64,000 nucleotides of DNA from Nocardioides jiangsuensis (GTDB lineage Bacteria; Actinomycetota; Actinomycetes; Propionibacteriales; Nocardioidaceae), in the NCBI RefSeq assembly GCF_019679455.1, contig NZ_JAIEZQ010000003.1, forward strand, positions 310,001 to 374,000. The letters run 5' to 3'. Below, in pieces: positions 24,395 to 32,818 of the stretch. The notes under the pieces are model-generated. The model did not search any database. It worked only from the letters and a program-made list of their open reading frames with translations, and was not told the DNA's origin. Positions within the stretch are counted from its first letter, which is position 1, and every line of letters starts with the position of its first letter. Both the position numbers and the translations under genes were made by a program.

Positions 24395-24832
24395 ATGGAC
24401 GGCGTGGAACAGCGCACCAGCATCGATGTGGCCGCCTCGCCGGACCGGGTGTGGGAGGTGCTCGTCGACGTCGAGCGGTGGCCGGAGTGGACGGACTCAG
24501 TGAGCAGCGTCCGGCCGCTGGACGCCGGTCCCCTCGCCGTCGGGTCGCGAGTCGAGGTCTCCCAGCCGCGAGTCCCGACCGGCACGTACACGGTGACCTC
24601 ACTCGAACCCGGCAGCGCCTTCACCTGGGAGCAGCGGCAGCCAGGCAGCACGGTGTCTGCGCACCACGAGTGCGCGCCGCTGCCCGACGGTGGCACCCGG
24701 GTCGAGCTGAGAGTCGTGATGAGCGGGGTGGTCGGGGGGGTCGTGGGACGGCTGTACCGAAAGCTCACCGAGCAATACCTCGCCATGGAGGCGGCCGGCC
24801 TCAAGCTCCGCGCTGAGAGCGTCGCTCGCTGA
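24395..24832 (+). CDS. SRPBCC/polyketide-cyclase-like protein
   Basis: 145 residues. The opening IDVAASPDRVWEVLVDVERWPEWTD is the classic START-like/SRPBCC pattern, and FTWEQRQPG and RVELRVVMSG form the rest of the lipid-binding barrel. These proteins bind hydrophobic ligands; no ligand can be named. A hairpin (24866-24905) follows before the convergent gene. Confidence 0.8.
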   Translation: MDGVEQRTSIDVAASPDRVWEVLVDVERWPEWTDSVSSVRPLDAGPLAVGSRVEVSQPRVPTGTYTVTSLEPGSAFTWEQRQPGSTVSAHHECAPLPDGGTRVELRVVMSGVVGGVVGRLYRKLTEQYLAMEAAGLKLRAESVAR

Positions 24833-24865
24833 AGCGCCGCGGCTCGACGCCGCCAGGGCACCGCG

Positions 24866-24905
24866 CCGAATGGGAGGCTGACGGCTCCCGCGCTTCGCCA
24901 TTCGG
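24866..24905. terminator. Putative bidirectional terminator
   Basis: CCGAATGG (24866-24873) pairs perfectly with CCATTCGG (24898-24905) between two convergent genes. The long loop contains GGGAG/CTCCC, which may add an inner stem. Confidence 0.45.
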
Positions 24906-24936
24906 TAGGCGCCCGCTCATGGGCCGTTCCGTTTAC

Positions 24937-24954
24937 CTGTCCGCGGCAGATCCG
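24937..24954 (+). repeat. Short interspersed repeat, copy A
   Basis: CTGTCCGCGGCAGATCCG is found identically at 26010-26027 and in partial form at 25507-25524 and 27887-27900, always between genes. Confidence 0.6.
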
Positions 24955-24955
24955 G

Positions 24956-25408
24956 TCATTCATTTCGCGAGGCGGCCGCGTCGAGCACCCGCTGGATCAA
25001 CTGGGTGGTTGAGATTCCTCCCGTGCGCCGAACGTAGGTGAGTTTCCCGGCTGCTGCAGCGGGCCCGTATACGAAGTCGGCCCCCTCGGGCGACAAGTCG
25101 TCGCCGTGCACCACGGTGGTGATCCCGTGCTCGGCAAGAAACTCTTCGGTCACTTGGAGCGGGGCGTCCTCAATCACCTCGTCGACGTACCTGCATGACT
25201 CGATCACGGCGACGCGCTCGGCAAGGGTCATGATGGGACGACGCTTGTAGGAGGCTGCGGTGTCGTCGGACAGCACGCCAACGACCAGCCGGTCACCATG
25301 GCGGCGTGCCTCCCGGAGGAGCGACACATGGCCCGCGTGGAATAGGTCTCCAACCATGTCGACGTAAACCCACGAAATGCCAGGCGCACTCACGTCTGGG
25401 TTCTCCAC
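24956..25408 (-). CDS. Cytidylyltransferase-like nucleotidyltransferase
   Basis: 150 residues. HAGH in VDMVGDLFHAGHVSLL is the catalytic HxGH motif, and RRTGGISTTQLIQR matches the RTxGISTT signature of glycerol-3-phosphate, ethanolamine- and choline-phosphate cytidylyltransferases. The length fits a single catalytic domain. It likely makes a CDP-activated polyol or alcohol for envelope polymers, but no partner genes are nearby. The stop codon abuts repeat copy A. Confidence 0.82.
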   Translation of the reverse strand: MENPDVSAPGISWVYVDMVGDLFHAGHVSLLREARRHGDRLVVGVLSDDTAASYKRRPIMTLAERVAVIESCRYVDEVIEDAPLQVTEEFLAEHGITTVVHGDDLSPEGADFVYGPAAAAGKLTYVRRTGGISTTQLIQRVLDAAASRNE

Positions 25409-25506
25409 AACAACTCACCTGCTCCTTAGCCCACACCAGTCGCGGTCGCTCACCGTTCTAGCGCACGAGACCGGGAGGTGCGCACGTCGGCACGACCGAG
25501 CTTTCA

Positions 25507-25524
25507 CTATCAGCGGCAAATCCG
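25507..25524 (+). repeat. Short interspersed repeat, copy B (diverged)
   Basis: CTATCAGCGGCAAATCCG differs at four positions from the 18-base repeat at 24937 and 26010. Intergenic. Confidence 0.4.
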
Positions 25525-25592
25525 GACGTTGGTCTCTAGCATGACCGCATCTTCGAAGACGGCCTCGACCGTCCAGTCTCGAGAGGTCGGAC

Positions 25593-25985
25593 GTGGCGTA
25601 CACAGTCGGCGTGCTCTGCCGTTCGCCCATGTCCGTCAACCTGGTTGCCGTGCTGGACGATCTGGTGAGTCACGCCGGCATCATCCGTAGTGGTCCCCGT
25701 AGTGAAGCCGAGGGCTGGTGTGCCTGCGACGTCCAGCTCGGGCAGTCCCAATGGATGGCGACGCTTCAGGTGTCGCGGGTGGCCAAGCACTTAACCACGC
25801 TCGTCGACTCAGCCACTGCCGACGGCTTCGCCCTCGATGCTTCCCAGGGCCACTTCGCTATTGATCTCACGTTGTCGGGAGACGTCGATTTGCTCCCGCT
25901 CCTGACGTTCCTTCGCTGGGTGATCGAACAGCATGATGGCCTCCTCTACGACGAGGTAGCAGGGTTCAAGGCAGCGCTCACCTGA
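25593..25985 (+). CDS. Hypothetical protein
   Basis: 130 residues from GTG at 25593 with GAGAGG upstream. Alternating strands and helices with a Trp/Cys patch (EGWCACDVQL) and VDLLPLLTFLRWVIEQHDGLL near the end. No membrane segment and no family recognised. The ribosome site and protein-like composition support a real gene. Gene-poor DNA follows. Confidence 0.6.
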   Translation: MAYTVGVLCRSPMSVNLVAVLDDLVSHAGIIRSGPRSEAEGWCACDVQLGQSQWMATLQVSRVAKHLTTLVDSATADGFALDASQGHFAIDLTLSGDVDLLPLLTFLRWVIEQHDGLLYDEVAGFKAALT

Positions 25986-26741
25986 GCAAGTCTCGGCGCC
26001 TAGCCCTACCTGTCCGCGGCAGATCCGTGCATCTGCGCGGAGACGTGTCGGCGCACAGATGCTTGCGGCGGAGGCATGCCGAAGTGGGTCGTGAGTGAGA
26101 CATGGCGCCTCCTACGTGCGGCATTGCACTCGCAGGGCTCTCGGCATGTTCATCGTCGGCTGCGGAGGTGAATGACGAGGTCCCGGGCTTGGCGTCGCCT
26201 GCCCGGATTGATGCTGCGTCGGGTGAAGCGGTCCAGCCGGCCGAACGCCTCCCCCGATCGGTCCGATCAAGGCCTACCCGTGCGGCGTAGTCACGCACGT
26301 CCTCATCTCGGCTACGTCGGCACCAACGGGTGGGTGCCCCACCCAGCTGTCGCGGCGCAGACGGATCAGAACAGTGCGACCACAGCCGGCTCTCCGTTCC
26401 GGCAGCACGCCGTGCCGGAGATCAAGCCGCGAGAGTTACGAGCAGGCGCAGCGTGGCGGGAGGGGCTCAGCGGCCGATGAGGATGGCGACGCCACGAGAG
26501 GCTCCGCTGGCGACCGCATTCACTCCGCTGCCGGCCGACGACCGGCTAACGTCACCCACCAGGTCGTCGGCACGGCGACGGCCTGACAACGCCGCCCGCC
26601 TTCTGAGCAGCGAGTGACGTCGAGCCCGGACTGCGATCGGTGGCCTGCCTGCTCCTGGTTCCGGCGGGATCGCCCCAGAACGCCTTCGGGACACCTCACG
26701 CCGAGGCTCGGGGTGTAGGGCGATGCTATGAGTCAGGTAGT
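25986..26741. other. Gene-poor intergenic stretch (756 bp)
   Basis: No convincing gene on either strand. Short open frames are Arg/Ser/Pro-rich, as expected of GC-rich noncoding DNA. One frame from ATG 26102 begins with a lipobox-like LAGLSAC, but the rest is not protein-like. Repeat copy C is at 26010-26027, where GCAGAT...ATCTGC makes a hairpin. It may be decayed sequence. Confidence 0.5.
26010..26027 (+). repeat. Short interspersed repeat, copy C
   Basis: Identical to copy A. Here the repeat runs into an inverted match, GCAGATCCGTGCATCTGC, giving a 6-bp stem and a REP-like hairpin. Confidence 0.6.
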
Positions 26742-27764
26742 TCATGAGCTGATCTCCTCGAGGCGGACCGGCCGCGCCGGTCGCGACGCTTCTGGCGCTG
26801 GGGGCGGGAACGCGGTGACGTTCGTCGTGCGGAATCGCTCTCGATACTCCGAGGGTGCGATGCCGACCAATCGGTGGAATGTCCTGCGCAGTGTCTCGGC
26901 GGTGCCGAAGCCGCAGCGTCGGGCGATGGTCTCCACCGGGTCGTTACCTTCCGCGAGGCACCGCTGCGCCGCCTCGACACGGACCCGTTCGACGTACATC
27001 GCTGGCGGTAGACCGGTCTCCTGGGTGAACCGCCGCTGGAGGTGTCGCGGGCTCAGCCCGGCGAGCGACGCTAGCTGGTCGATCCCGTGTCGCTCGCCGG
27101 GATCGAGGTGGATGGCTTCGACGACGCGGCGTACCGCATCGGTTGCGGGCTGCGCCGACCACAGCGGCACGCTGAACTGCGACTGGCTCCCCGGCCGGCG
27201 CAGGAACAGCACCAGCTCTCGGGCGACCCGGAGGGCGGTCTGTGGTCCGAGGTCTGCCTCGACCAGCGCAAGCGCCAGGTCCATGCCCGCTGCCACGCCT
27301 GCGGAGGTCCAGATCCGCCCGTCCTGGATGAAGATGGGGTCGCTGTCGACGATGACGGCGGGGTACTCGCGCGCCAGCCGGTCCGCTTCCCTCCAGTGCG
27401 TGGTCACGCGACGCCCGTCGAGCAGCCCGGCCTCGGCGAGGATGAACGCGCCACAGCAGACAGACGCGACCCGGTCGGCCGTGGTGGCGGCCGCGGCCAC
27501 CCAGTCGAGCAGGCTGCGGTCGAAGCCCGCCGCGTCCACGCCGTCGCCGCCCACGACCACCAGCGTGCCTGGACGGCTCGGATCCAGGCTCGCCACCGAG
27601 CTTTGCGCGTGGATCGTCAGCCCCATGTCCGAGCGGACCGGACCGGCTTTCGGGGCCACGAGCATGAGCTCGTACCCGGCTTCGCCGAAGACTTCGAACG
27701 GGCCGGCCAGATCGAGGCCGTCGAAGCCGTCATAGATCACGAAGGTGACTGCGCGGGAGTTCAT
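26742..27764 (-). CDS. GlxA-family AraC-type transcriptional regulator
   Basis: 340 residues from ATG at 27764. The N-terminal ~190 are a DJ-1/PfpI-like domain (FVIYDGFDGLDLAGPFEVF) with ASVCCGAFILAEAGLLDGR at the nucleophile elbow. The C-terminal ~110 carry two AraC helix-turn-helices: IDQLASLAGLSPRHLQRRF and IARRCGFGTAETLRRTFHR. Such regulators often control neighbouring catabolic genes; the target is not evident. It is divergent from the broken membrane gene at 27943. Confidence 0.88.
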   Translation of the reverse strand: MNSRAVTFVIYDGFDGLDLAGPFEVFGEAGYELMLVAPKAGPVRSDMGLTIHAQSSVASLDPSRPGTLVVVGGDGVDAAGFDRSLLDWVAAAATTADRVASVCCGAFILAEAGLLDGRRVTTHWREADRLAREYPAVIVDSDPIFIQDGRIWTSAGVAAGMDLALALVEADLGPQTALRVARELVLFLRRPGSQSQFSVPLWSAQPATDAVRRVVEAIHLDPGERHGIDQLASLAGLSPRHLQRRFTQETGLPPAMYVERVRVEAAQRCLAEGNDPVETIARRCGFGTAETLRRTFHRLVGIAPSEYRERFRTTNVTAFPPPAPEASRPARPVRLEEISS

Positions 27765-27886
27765 GGCTCTAGCGTGAAACTCAGCATGGGATGTCGTCCA
27801 CGACAACCTGCCCACAGTTCGCGCCAACAGATCGGGTCGGGACGCTCCGTGGCGTCAGCACGGATCTCGGCAGTTCCGCGCTTTCG

Positions 27887-27900
27887 CTGTCCGCGGCAGA
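27887..27900 (+). repeat. Short interspersed repeat, partial copy D
   Basis: CTGTCCGCGGCAGA matches the first 14 bases of copies A and C and then diverges. Confidence 0.4.
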
Positions 27901-27942
27901 CGAGTGACGCGAGCCAGCGATAGCTGGGGCACATCGCCTCGC

Positions 27943-28468
27943 ATGGTCGATAGTGGGTACGTGGGGAGCGAACAACTCGCGTGGTCCGGCCGCGACTGGC
28001 GGATGCCGGTATGGCTCTGGGTCGGCCTGGCGACGATGTTCGTCAGCGTGCTGCACATCATCCTCGACTTCGGCGTCGGCCTGTTCGACCTGCACGGGAC
28101 GCTGTCTCTGACCGAGGCGGCAACGATTGTCGGCGTTGCGCTCATCCAGCTCTGGTGGGCGGTTTCCTTCATGGCGGGCGCTCGGGGCAACGGCAGCGGC
28201 GTCGCCCAGCGCCGGGATCCTCGGCGCCGGCTGGGCGGCGCTGACCAACGGCTTCCCGATCGTCTACTGCCCGCCCGTGTGTGAGGAGGCGCGGCCGCTG
28301 ACAGACCTTGGCCACGTTGGCAGCATCGTGTTCGGCATCCTGCTCGCGTTGGTCGCCATCTGGTCGCTGTGGCGCGCCCGGGCGCGCCCGGGTTGGTTCA
28401 TGCCGGCCGTTGCGGCAGCCTTGGTGGTCGGGACTGTCGTGTCGCTGGCGAACACCCCGATCACATAG
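27943..28468 (+). pseudogene. Frameshifted membrane protein gene
   Basis: Frame 1 from ATG 27943 gives membrane helices (VWLWVGLATMFVSVLHIIL, IQLWWAVSFMAGA) and then turns into Arg-rich sequence. From about 28185 frame 2 takes over with protein-like sequence: AGWAALTNGFPIVYCPPVC, IVFGILLALVAIWSLW and FMPAVAAALVVGTVVSLA, ending at the stop at 28468. Together they would make a ~175-residue protein with four or more membrane helices. A one-base indel in a GC-rich run near 28180-28200 explains it. It may be a true pseudogene or a sequencing error. Confidence 0.7.
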
Positions 28469-28499
28469 CGCGCCGACAGCGGCATGGTCGGACATTGCG

Positions 28500-29201
28500 T
28501 CAGAGGTGTTCGAGCCAGACGACCGAGATCTCGACGCCCGGGTGGGCATGCGGCCGACGCGCTTCCTGAACGTCCGACCATCCCCAGGAACGCAGGCAAT
28601 GTGCGATCTTCGACTCCCCGCGGTTCTCGTTGTTCTTCCCCACGATCAACCGCCCTCCGGGGGCCACGACGTTCTCGACGAGGTCGCGCACGAACGTCTC
28701 GCGCCGGCCAACAGGCACGTACTCCAGACCGGTGCGCACGAACTGGAAACGCATCGGAGGCCGCCACCCATCCGCGTTCGCGGCCCAGATTCGATCCCGC
28801 CACTGTGGGTAGCGACTCCGTGCCAGGGCGGCTAGACGTGGCGAGATCTCGACACCGTAAGGATCCACGACCAGCCTTCGTTCCCGAGACCAACGCTCGA
28901 CGGACGCCATCAAGAGCCCGTTCGCACACCCGACATCAAGGAACGTTCCCGACCCATCGATCGCCTCCATGATGAGTCCCCGCGACTCCTCCCATTCCTC
29001 GCGAGTGCCTGAGTGGCCGGATCCCATCTGCTCAGTCGTCGCGGAAAGATAGGCCGATTCGACGACAGCCAGAATCCGCGCATGCCACTCATCCTGCGTG
29101 ATCTCACCACGCTCGAACGCCTCATCAATCGGCGCGAGAGCGTCGTACCCACGCTCCTTCGCGAGTTCAACGCTGCGATCAAGGTCTGACACGGAGATCA
29201 C
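28500..29201 (-). CDS. Class I SAM-dependent methyltransferase
   Basis: 233 residues from GTG at 29201, with CGGAGGG eight bases upstream. Motif I is FLDVGCANGLLMASVERW (~90-107), followed by acidic DPYGVEISP and later GGRLIVGKNN. The N-terminal ~70 residues form a charged helical region with DEAFERGEITQDEWHARI. The substrate is unknown. It is convergent with the broken membrane gene and downstream of the hypothetical gene at 29377 on the same strand. Confidence 0.8.
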   Translation of the reverse strand: MISVSDLDRSVELAKERGYDALAPIDEAFERGEITQDEWHARILAVVESAYLSATTEQMGSGHSGTREEWEESRGLIMEAIDGSGTFLDVGCANGLLMASVERWSRERRLVVDPYGVEISPRLAALARSRYPQWRDRIWAANADGWRPPMRFQFVRTGLEYVPVGRRETFVRDLVENVVAPGGRLIVGKNNENRGESKIAHCLRSWGWSDVQEARRPHAHPGVEISVVWLEHL

Positions 29202-29376
29202 CCTATTGGCCCTCCGATTGACGTGGGCGCGGACGGCGGCAGGTCCGTGCGTCTTGCCTCCTGGTCGGCGGCTGCCCTCGTTTACGCCTCGCGTCAGTGA
29301 ATCTCGTTCTGGTCGTCCTACACGAAGGATGAGTCCGCGACGCGAGAACAGCGTCTCGACTGGGAGGGGCAACGGG

Positions 29377-30072
29377 TCAGTCAGCGGGGTAGTAGCACAC
29401 CAGTGTGCCGGTCTCCAGCAGAGCATTCCGGATCCGGAAGTCCAGGAACCCGTCGGCGTACAGGTCCTCGCTCGCGAGGTCACGCATCGCTCGCCAGATC
29501 TCGACTGGTACGGCGGCTTCCCCGATGACCGTGCTGCCGAGGAGCACAGACGCGCGCGCCTGGTCCGGTTGCATGTCGAACCACACGGAAGGTTGGTGCC
29601 ACGTGCTGCGCCGGTCGGTGAGGTCGGCGTAGCGCGCCAAAAGAGGCTCGGCACCTTCTGCGGGTTCGAAGGTCAGCGAGGCTGACGCCGGATGGTCGTA
29701 GTTGTCGAGCACACCCTCCTTGTCCTCGGGCATCTCCTCCAGATCGGCTTGCCGGTCCAGCGCCTCCTCTTCGTCGCTCCCTGCGGGACGGAACGTCTGG
29801 AGGAGTGACCGGCCGGTGGTGATGAGATGGAGCGCGGCGCGCCCTGTCGCCTTCCACACTTCACGGCCCACACGCTCGGGCGGCACGTCCCGTCGCCAGA
29901 GATCGAAGATGAAGCCATGGATGGGAGTCGTCTCGTCCAGGACTTCAGAGAGCTGGTGGGCACGCAGCCTGGCCCGGAGCACCACATCACTGTCGCCCGA
30001 TTCGGATCGTGCCGCCCAAGCTTCCGCATAGGCTTGACGAAGTCGTCTACTCGCCTCGCTGTCCGCGCTCAT
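29377..30072 (-). CDS. Hypothetical protein
   Basis: 231 residues, acidic, no signal peptide or membrane helix. Notable stretches are VLDETTPIHGFIFDLWRRD, TWHQPSVWFDMQ and the C-terminal LETGTLVCYYPAD. Composition and conservative codon use look like a real gene. No family recognised. It precedes the methyltransferase gene on the same strand with a 175-base gap. Confidence 0.65.
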   Translation of the reverse strand: MSADSEASRRLRQAYAEAWAARSESGDSDVVLRARLRAHQLSEVLDETTPIHGFIFDLWRRDVPPERVGREVWKATGRAALHLITTGRSLLQTFRPAGSDEEEALDRQADLEEMPEDKEGVLDNYDHPASASLTFEPAEGAEPLLARYADLTDRRSTWHQPSVWFDMQPDQARASVLLGSTVIGEAAVPVEIWRAMRDLASEDLYADGFLDFRIRNALLETGTLVCYYPAD

Positions 30073-30488
30073 GCCCGGAGCATAGAAGCCTCCGGGACGC
30101 CTTCACCTCCCGAATCTTCCTCCCGGGCTGGCAGCGATCGGATACGAGTCCGAGGAACCGTTGGAAGGCAATGGACGCCTTGCCGGCAGGCCAGGATGGT
30201 CGGCCCCCGTCAATGTGACCTTCGGCCCTGTCTGGGGGTGGTCCCGACGACGACGCTGCGTAAGTGGAGGACAGAGGGGGTTTGGCCATGAGCCGGACAG
30301 CGACCCCCGATGGAGCGGGCCACCGGGTTCATGCGCCCCGACGGTGCGTGCACGCTCGTGCTTGAACCGACCTCAGACTTCGGCGACAAGGTCATGCGTG
30401 TGATCTGCACGGGTCACGTCCCGACGACCGTTTGACCGCCGACGCGGGTCGCGAGGGGAGCCCTTCCATCCGACGAGAGGAGGAACTC
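30073..30488. other. Intergenic stretch with one very short reading frame
   Basis: 416 bp upstream of the ABM-like pair. The only sensible frame is 30310-30435 (+), 41 residues ending VICTGHVPTTV. It lacks a ribosome site and may be the remnant end of a larger gene. The rest shows nothing recognisable. Confidence 0.4.
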
Positions 30489-30866
30489 ATGGCTCACCTG
30501 GAAGTCATCGTTCGAGCCAAGATCCGCCCAGGTCAGCTCGAGGGGGTCAAGGCCCAAGCGGCCGAGATCCTCCGGGTGACCCGGGAGAAGGACACGCACA
30601 CTCTGCGTTGCGACTGGTTCATCAACGAGCACGGAACCCAGTGCGAGGTCCACGAGATGTTCACCGACGAACAAGCACTGATCGAGCACAAGATGCACAC
30701 CATGGAGGCGGCGGATCGGCTCTTCCGCGACTTCGCGTTCGACCACCGGTCGACCCTGTACGGCGAGGTCTCCGAGAACTTTCTCAACCTCGTCAAAGAG
30801 CGGATGGGGACGACGCCAGCCGTCTTCTCGTTCCTGCAGGGACTCGACCGGTCGGCAACGGTCTAG
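30489..30866 (+). CDS. Antibiotic-biosynthesis-monooxygenase-like (ABM/dimeric barrel) protein, first copy
   Basis: 125 residues from an ATG with GAGGAGGAA upstream. One ferredoxin-like ABM domain: VIVRAKIRPGQLEGVKAQAAEI, TLRCDWFINEHGTQCEVHE and the long helix ALIEHKMHTMEAADRLF. Such domains form dimers and act as small monooxygenases, isomerases or ligand binders. About 60% identical by eye to the next gene, a tandem duplication. The true substrate is unknown. Confidence 0.75.
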   Translation: MAHLEVIVRAKIRPGQLEGVKAQAAEILRVTREKDTHTLRCDWFINEHGTQCEVHEMFTDEQALIEHKMHTMEAADRLFRDFAFDHRSTLYGEVSENFLNLVKERMGTTPAVFSFLQGLDRSATV

Positions 30867-30915
30867 CCACCGGCGGTCAGAGTCAACGCGCGCCCGAGAC
30901 AGTGAGGGAGGAGTC

Positions 30916-31290
30916 ATGGGACACCTGGAAGTGCACGCTCACTTGAAGATCCGACCTGGTCAGCTGGAAGGGTTCAAGGTCCAGGCGGCCGAGATCATGC
31001 GGCTGACGCGAGAGAAGGACACGCAGACCATCCGCTACGACTGGTTCATCCACGAGGATGGAACCGAGTGCGAGGTCCACGAGACGTACCTGAGCGGACG
31101 AGCTCTGATCGAGCACAACGCTCACGTCATGGAGGCACGGGCGATCCTCTTCGAGAGGTACGCGTACGACCATCGCATGACCGCCTTCGGCGAGGTCTCT
31201 CAGGAGCTCAGGGAGCTCGCGGACAAGCACGCCGGAGGAATCGCTGTGTACTCGTTCCTCCAGGGCCTCGAGACCGCGGCGGCCGTCTAG
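30916..31290 (+). CDS. ABM-like protein, second copy
   Basis: 124 residues, 49 bases after its paralog and with its own ribosome site (GAGGGAGGA). It keeps the same layout: LKIRPGQLEGFKVQAAEIM, TIRYDWFIHEDGTECEVHE and a final YSFLQGLE matching FSFLQGLD in copy one. Conserved W, H and E positions in both copies are candidate active-site residues. The pair plus the hydrolase at 31392 may form one operon. Confidence 0.75.
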   Translation: MGHLEVHAHLKIRPGQLEGFKVQAAEIMRLTREKDTQTIRYDWFIHEDGTECEVHETYLSGRALIEHNAHVMEARAILFERYAYDHRMTAFGEVSQELRELADKHAGGIAVYSFLQGLETAAAV

Positions 31291-31391
31291 GCGGCGAGCA
31301 ACGGGCGTGACGTCTTGGCGGGTACCGGTCGGCTGGAACGGCTGAGTGCTTTCCTGCGGTCCGACGGCGGAGCAGCGATCGAAGGAGGCCA

Positions 31392-32213
31392 ATGATGGGT
31401 TACGTGAGGTCGGACGGATGCGACCTCTATTACGAGGAGGCGGGCGACGGCGTACCGATCCTTCTGATCCCCCCGGCCGGCACGACGGCCTCAACCTGGG
31501 GTCCCGTGACCGAGGAGCTCGCCCGCCTGGGACGCGTGATCACCTACGACCGTCGCGGCTACGCCCGCAGTGTCAGCGAGCCGGTCCGCTCGATCTCCAC
31601 GCATACGGGCGACGCAGCCGCGATCCTGGAGTACCTGCGGGCCGTGCCCGCCCTCGCCGTCGGCACGAGCGCCGGGGCGACGATCGCGGTCGACCTTGCG
31701 GTGCGCCGTCCGGACCTCGTGCGGGCCGTCGTCGCTCATGAGGCGGCATGGCGGGCGAGTCGTCACCTTCCGAACGGCTCCCAGGTCGCGGCCCTGGCCA
31801 AGATCGGATGGCTGGTCCTCCGCGGCCGATACGGCGACGCCGCCGAAACGCTCTTGCGCGCCGCCTACGCCTACCGTGACGGAGGAACCGCGTGGGACGC
31901 CTTTCCCGAGGAGTGGCGGCGCGTCGGTAGGGAGAACGCTCGGGCCGCGCTGTGGGACTTCCGAAACTCGATCGGCAACTATCCATCGCCGACGGACCTC
32001 GCGACCGTCGAGGTCCCCGTCGTCTGTACCTACGGCGCACGGAGCCCGGCCAACATCGTCCGGCTGACCCGCTCTCTCGCCTCGGCCATCTCCACTGCGA
32101 GAGTGCAGGAAATCGAAGGCGCTGGTCACGCAGCCCCCTTCGACGCAACATCCAACTTCGTGAACCTGGTCGGCGACACCATCACCCCCGAACGGCGTCG
32201 GGCCTCCGGGTGA
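31392..32213 (+). CDS. Alpha/beta-fold hydrolase
   Basis: 273 residues from ATG 31392 (ATG 31395 is equally possible), with GAAGGAGG upstream. VGTSAGATIAVDLA is the nucleophile elbow (Ser near 94) and GAGHAAPFD holds the catalytic His. The opening SDGCDLYYEEAGDGVPILL and TYDRRGYARS resemble the gene at 19282. It probably follows the ABM pair in one transcript (101-base gap). Substrate unknown. Confidence 0.8.
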   Translation: MMGYVRSDGCDLYYEEAGDGVPILLIPPAGTTASTWGPVTEELARLGRVITYDRRGYARSVSEPVRSISTHTGDAAAILEYLRAVPALAVGTSAGATIAVDLAVRRPDLVRAVVAHEAAWRASRHLPNGSQVAALAKIGWLVLRGRYGDAAETLLRAAYAYRDGGTAWDAFPEEWRRVGRENARAALWDFRNSIGNYPSPTDLATVEVPVVCTYGARSPANIVRLTRSLASAISTARVQEIEGAGHAAPFDATSNFVNLVGDTITPERRRASG

Positions 32214-32338
32214 TGGAGGTCGACGACAAGTTGCCCCTACCGCACCAAGGAGCGGCACACGGCGGCTTGGCGGCAAAGGGACGCGTCCTTCGCGGATCGC
32301 AACTGGCGCCCTCGCGCGTCGCGCATGGCAGGCGCTGT

Positions 32339-32411
32339 GGTCAGGCCACGTGATGCGGCCTGACCTGGGGTTTCTGGTGCGCCATCAGGGACTCGAACCC
32401 CGAACCCGCTG
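32339..32411 (-). repeat. Distal attachment site (direct repeat of tRNA-Lys 3' half and terminator)
   Basis: Matches 35496-35566 over its whole length: 35 identical bases with the hairpin GGTCAGGCC...GGCCTGACC, a two-base length difference, then 35 identical bases from the tRNA-Lys T arm, acceptor stem and anticodon-stem edge. No 5' half of the tRNA is present here. This is the pattern left by integration into a tRNA 3' end. Confidence 0.85.
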
Positions 32412-32506
32412 GAAATTGGCCGCGTGGCTGCTGGCAGTTCTTTGGTTTGCACTGAAGTGCCCTCTGACCTGCGCGTTTGTCGGTCGATGGAGTCTGGCGT
32501 TCACCA

Positions 32507-32551
32507 GCAGTTTCGGGCGTCTGCGTGCTGATGGAGGTGGCGTAAACCGTG
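32507..32551 (+). repeat. Dispersed repeat element, copy 2
   Basis: TGATGGAGGTGGCGTAAACC matches copy 1 at 23339-23383 except for one base in the A run, with weaker similarity upstream. It lies just past the 3' end of the small membrane gene at 32567-32818. Confidence 0.6.
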
Positions 32552-32566
32552 GCCTGAGCCGGGTGA

Positions 32567-32818
32567 CTATGGCGCAGTGGGCGGCCGGCCTTGCTGGTTC
32601 GACCGTGCCACGAGGATGCCCTGGGCGATTGCTCCAGTCAGGAGCAAACCGAGGCCCAGACTTCCAAGCAATCCGAACAGCACCACCACGAAGCCCGGGT
32701 CGGAGAAGCCATCGGACAGGAGCGGGATCCAGGCTGCTACGGCGATCAGTGCCGCGCCGCTCCAGATGTAGCTGGAGGGGGGCAGGACGGCGGTCCCATT
32801 CACGTTGGTCTCATCCAC
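32567..32818 (-). CDS. Small membrane protein within the element
   Basis: 83 residues with two hydrophobic segments: YIWSGAALIAVAAWIPLL and VVLFGLLGSLGLGLLLTGAI. Basic, Gln/Pro-rich C-terminus. No family recognised. It could be element cargo or a gene that inserted after the element decayed. Confidence 0.6.
   Translation of the reverse strand: MDETNVNGTAVLPPSSYIWSGAALIAVAAWIPLLSDGFSDPGFVVVLFGLLGSLGLGLLLTGAIAQGILVARSNQQGRPPTAP

Larger units (their letters stand above)
32214..32566. other. Left boundary region of the integrated element
   Basis: No gene in 353 bp. It contains the distal attachment-site repeat (32339-32411), whose 3' part copies tRNA-Lys, and the second copy of a dispersed element (about 32507-32551). 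Confidence 0.6.

Noticed and set aside
26467-26745. A minus-strand frame of 92 codons starting at the end of the GlxA-type gene
   Set aside because: Its opening is unremarkable, the rest is Arg-rich and random-looking, and no ribosome site is present.
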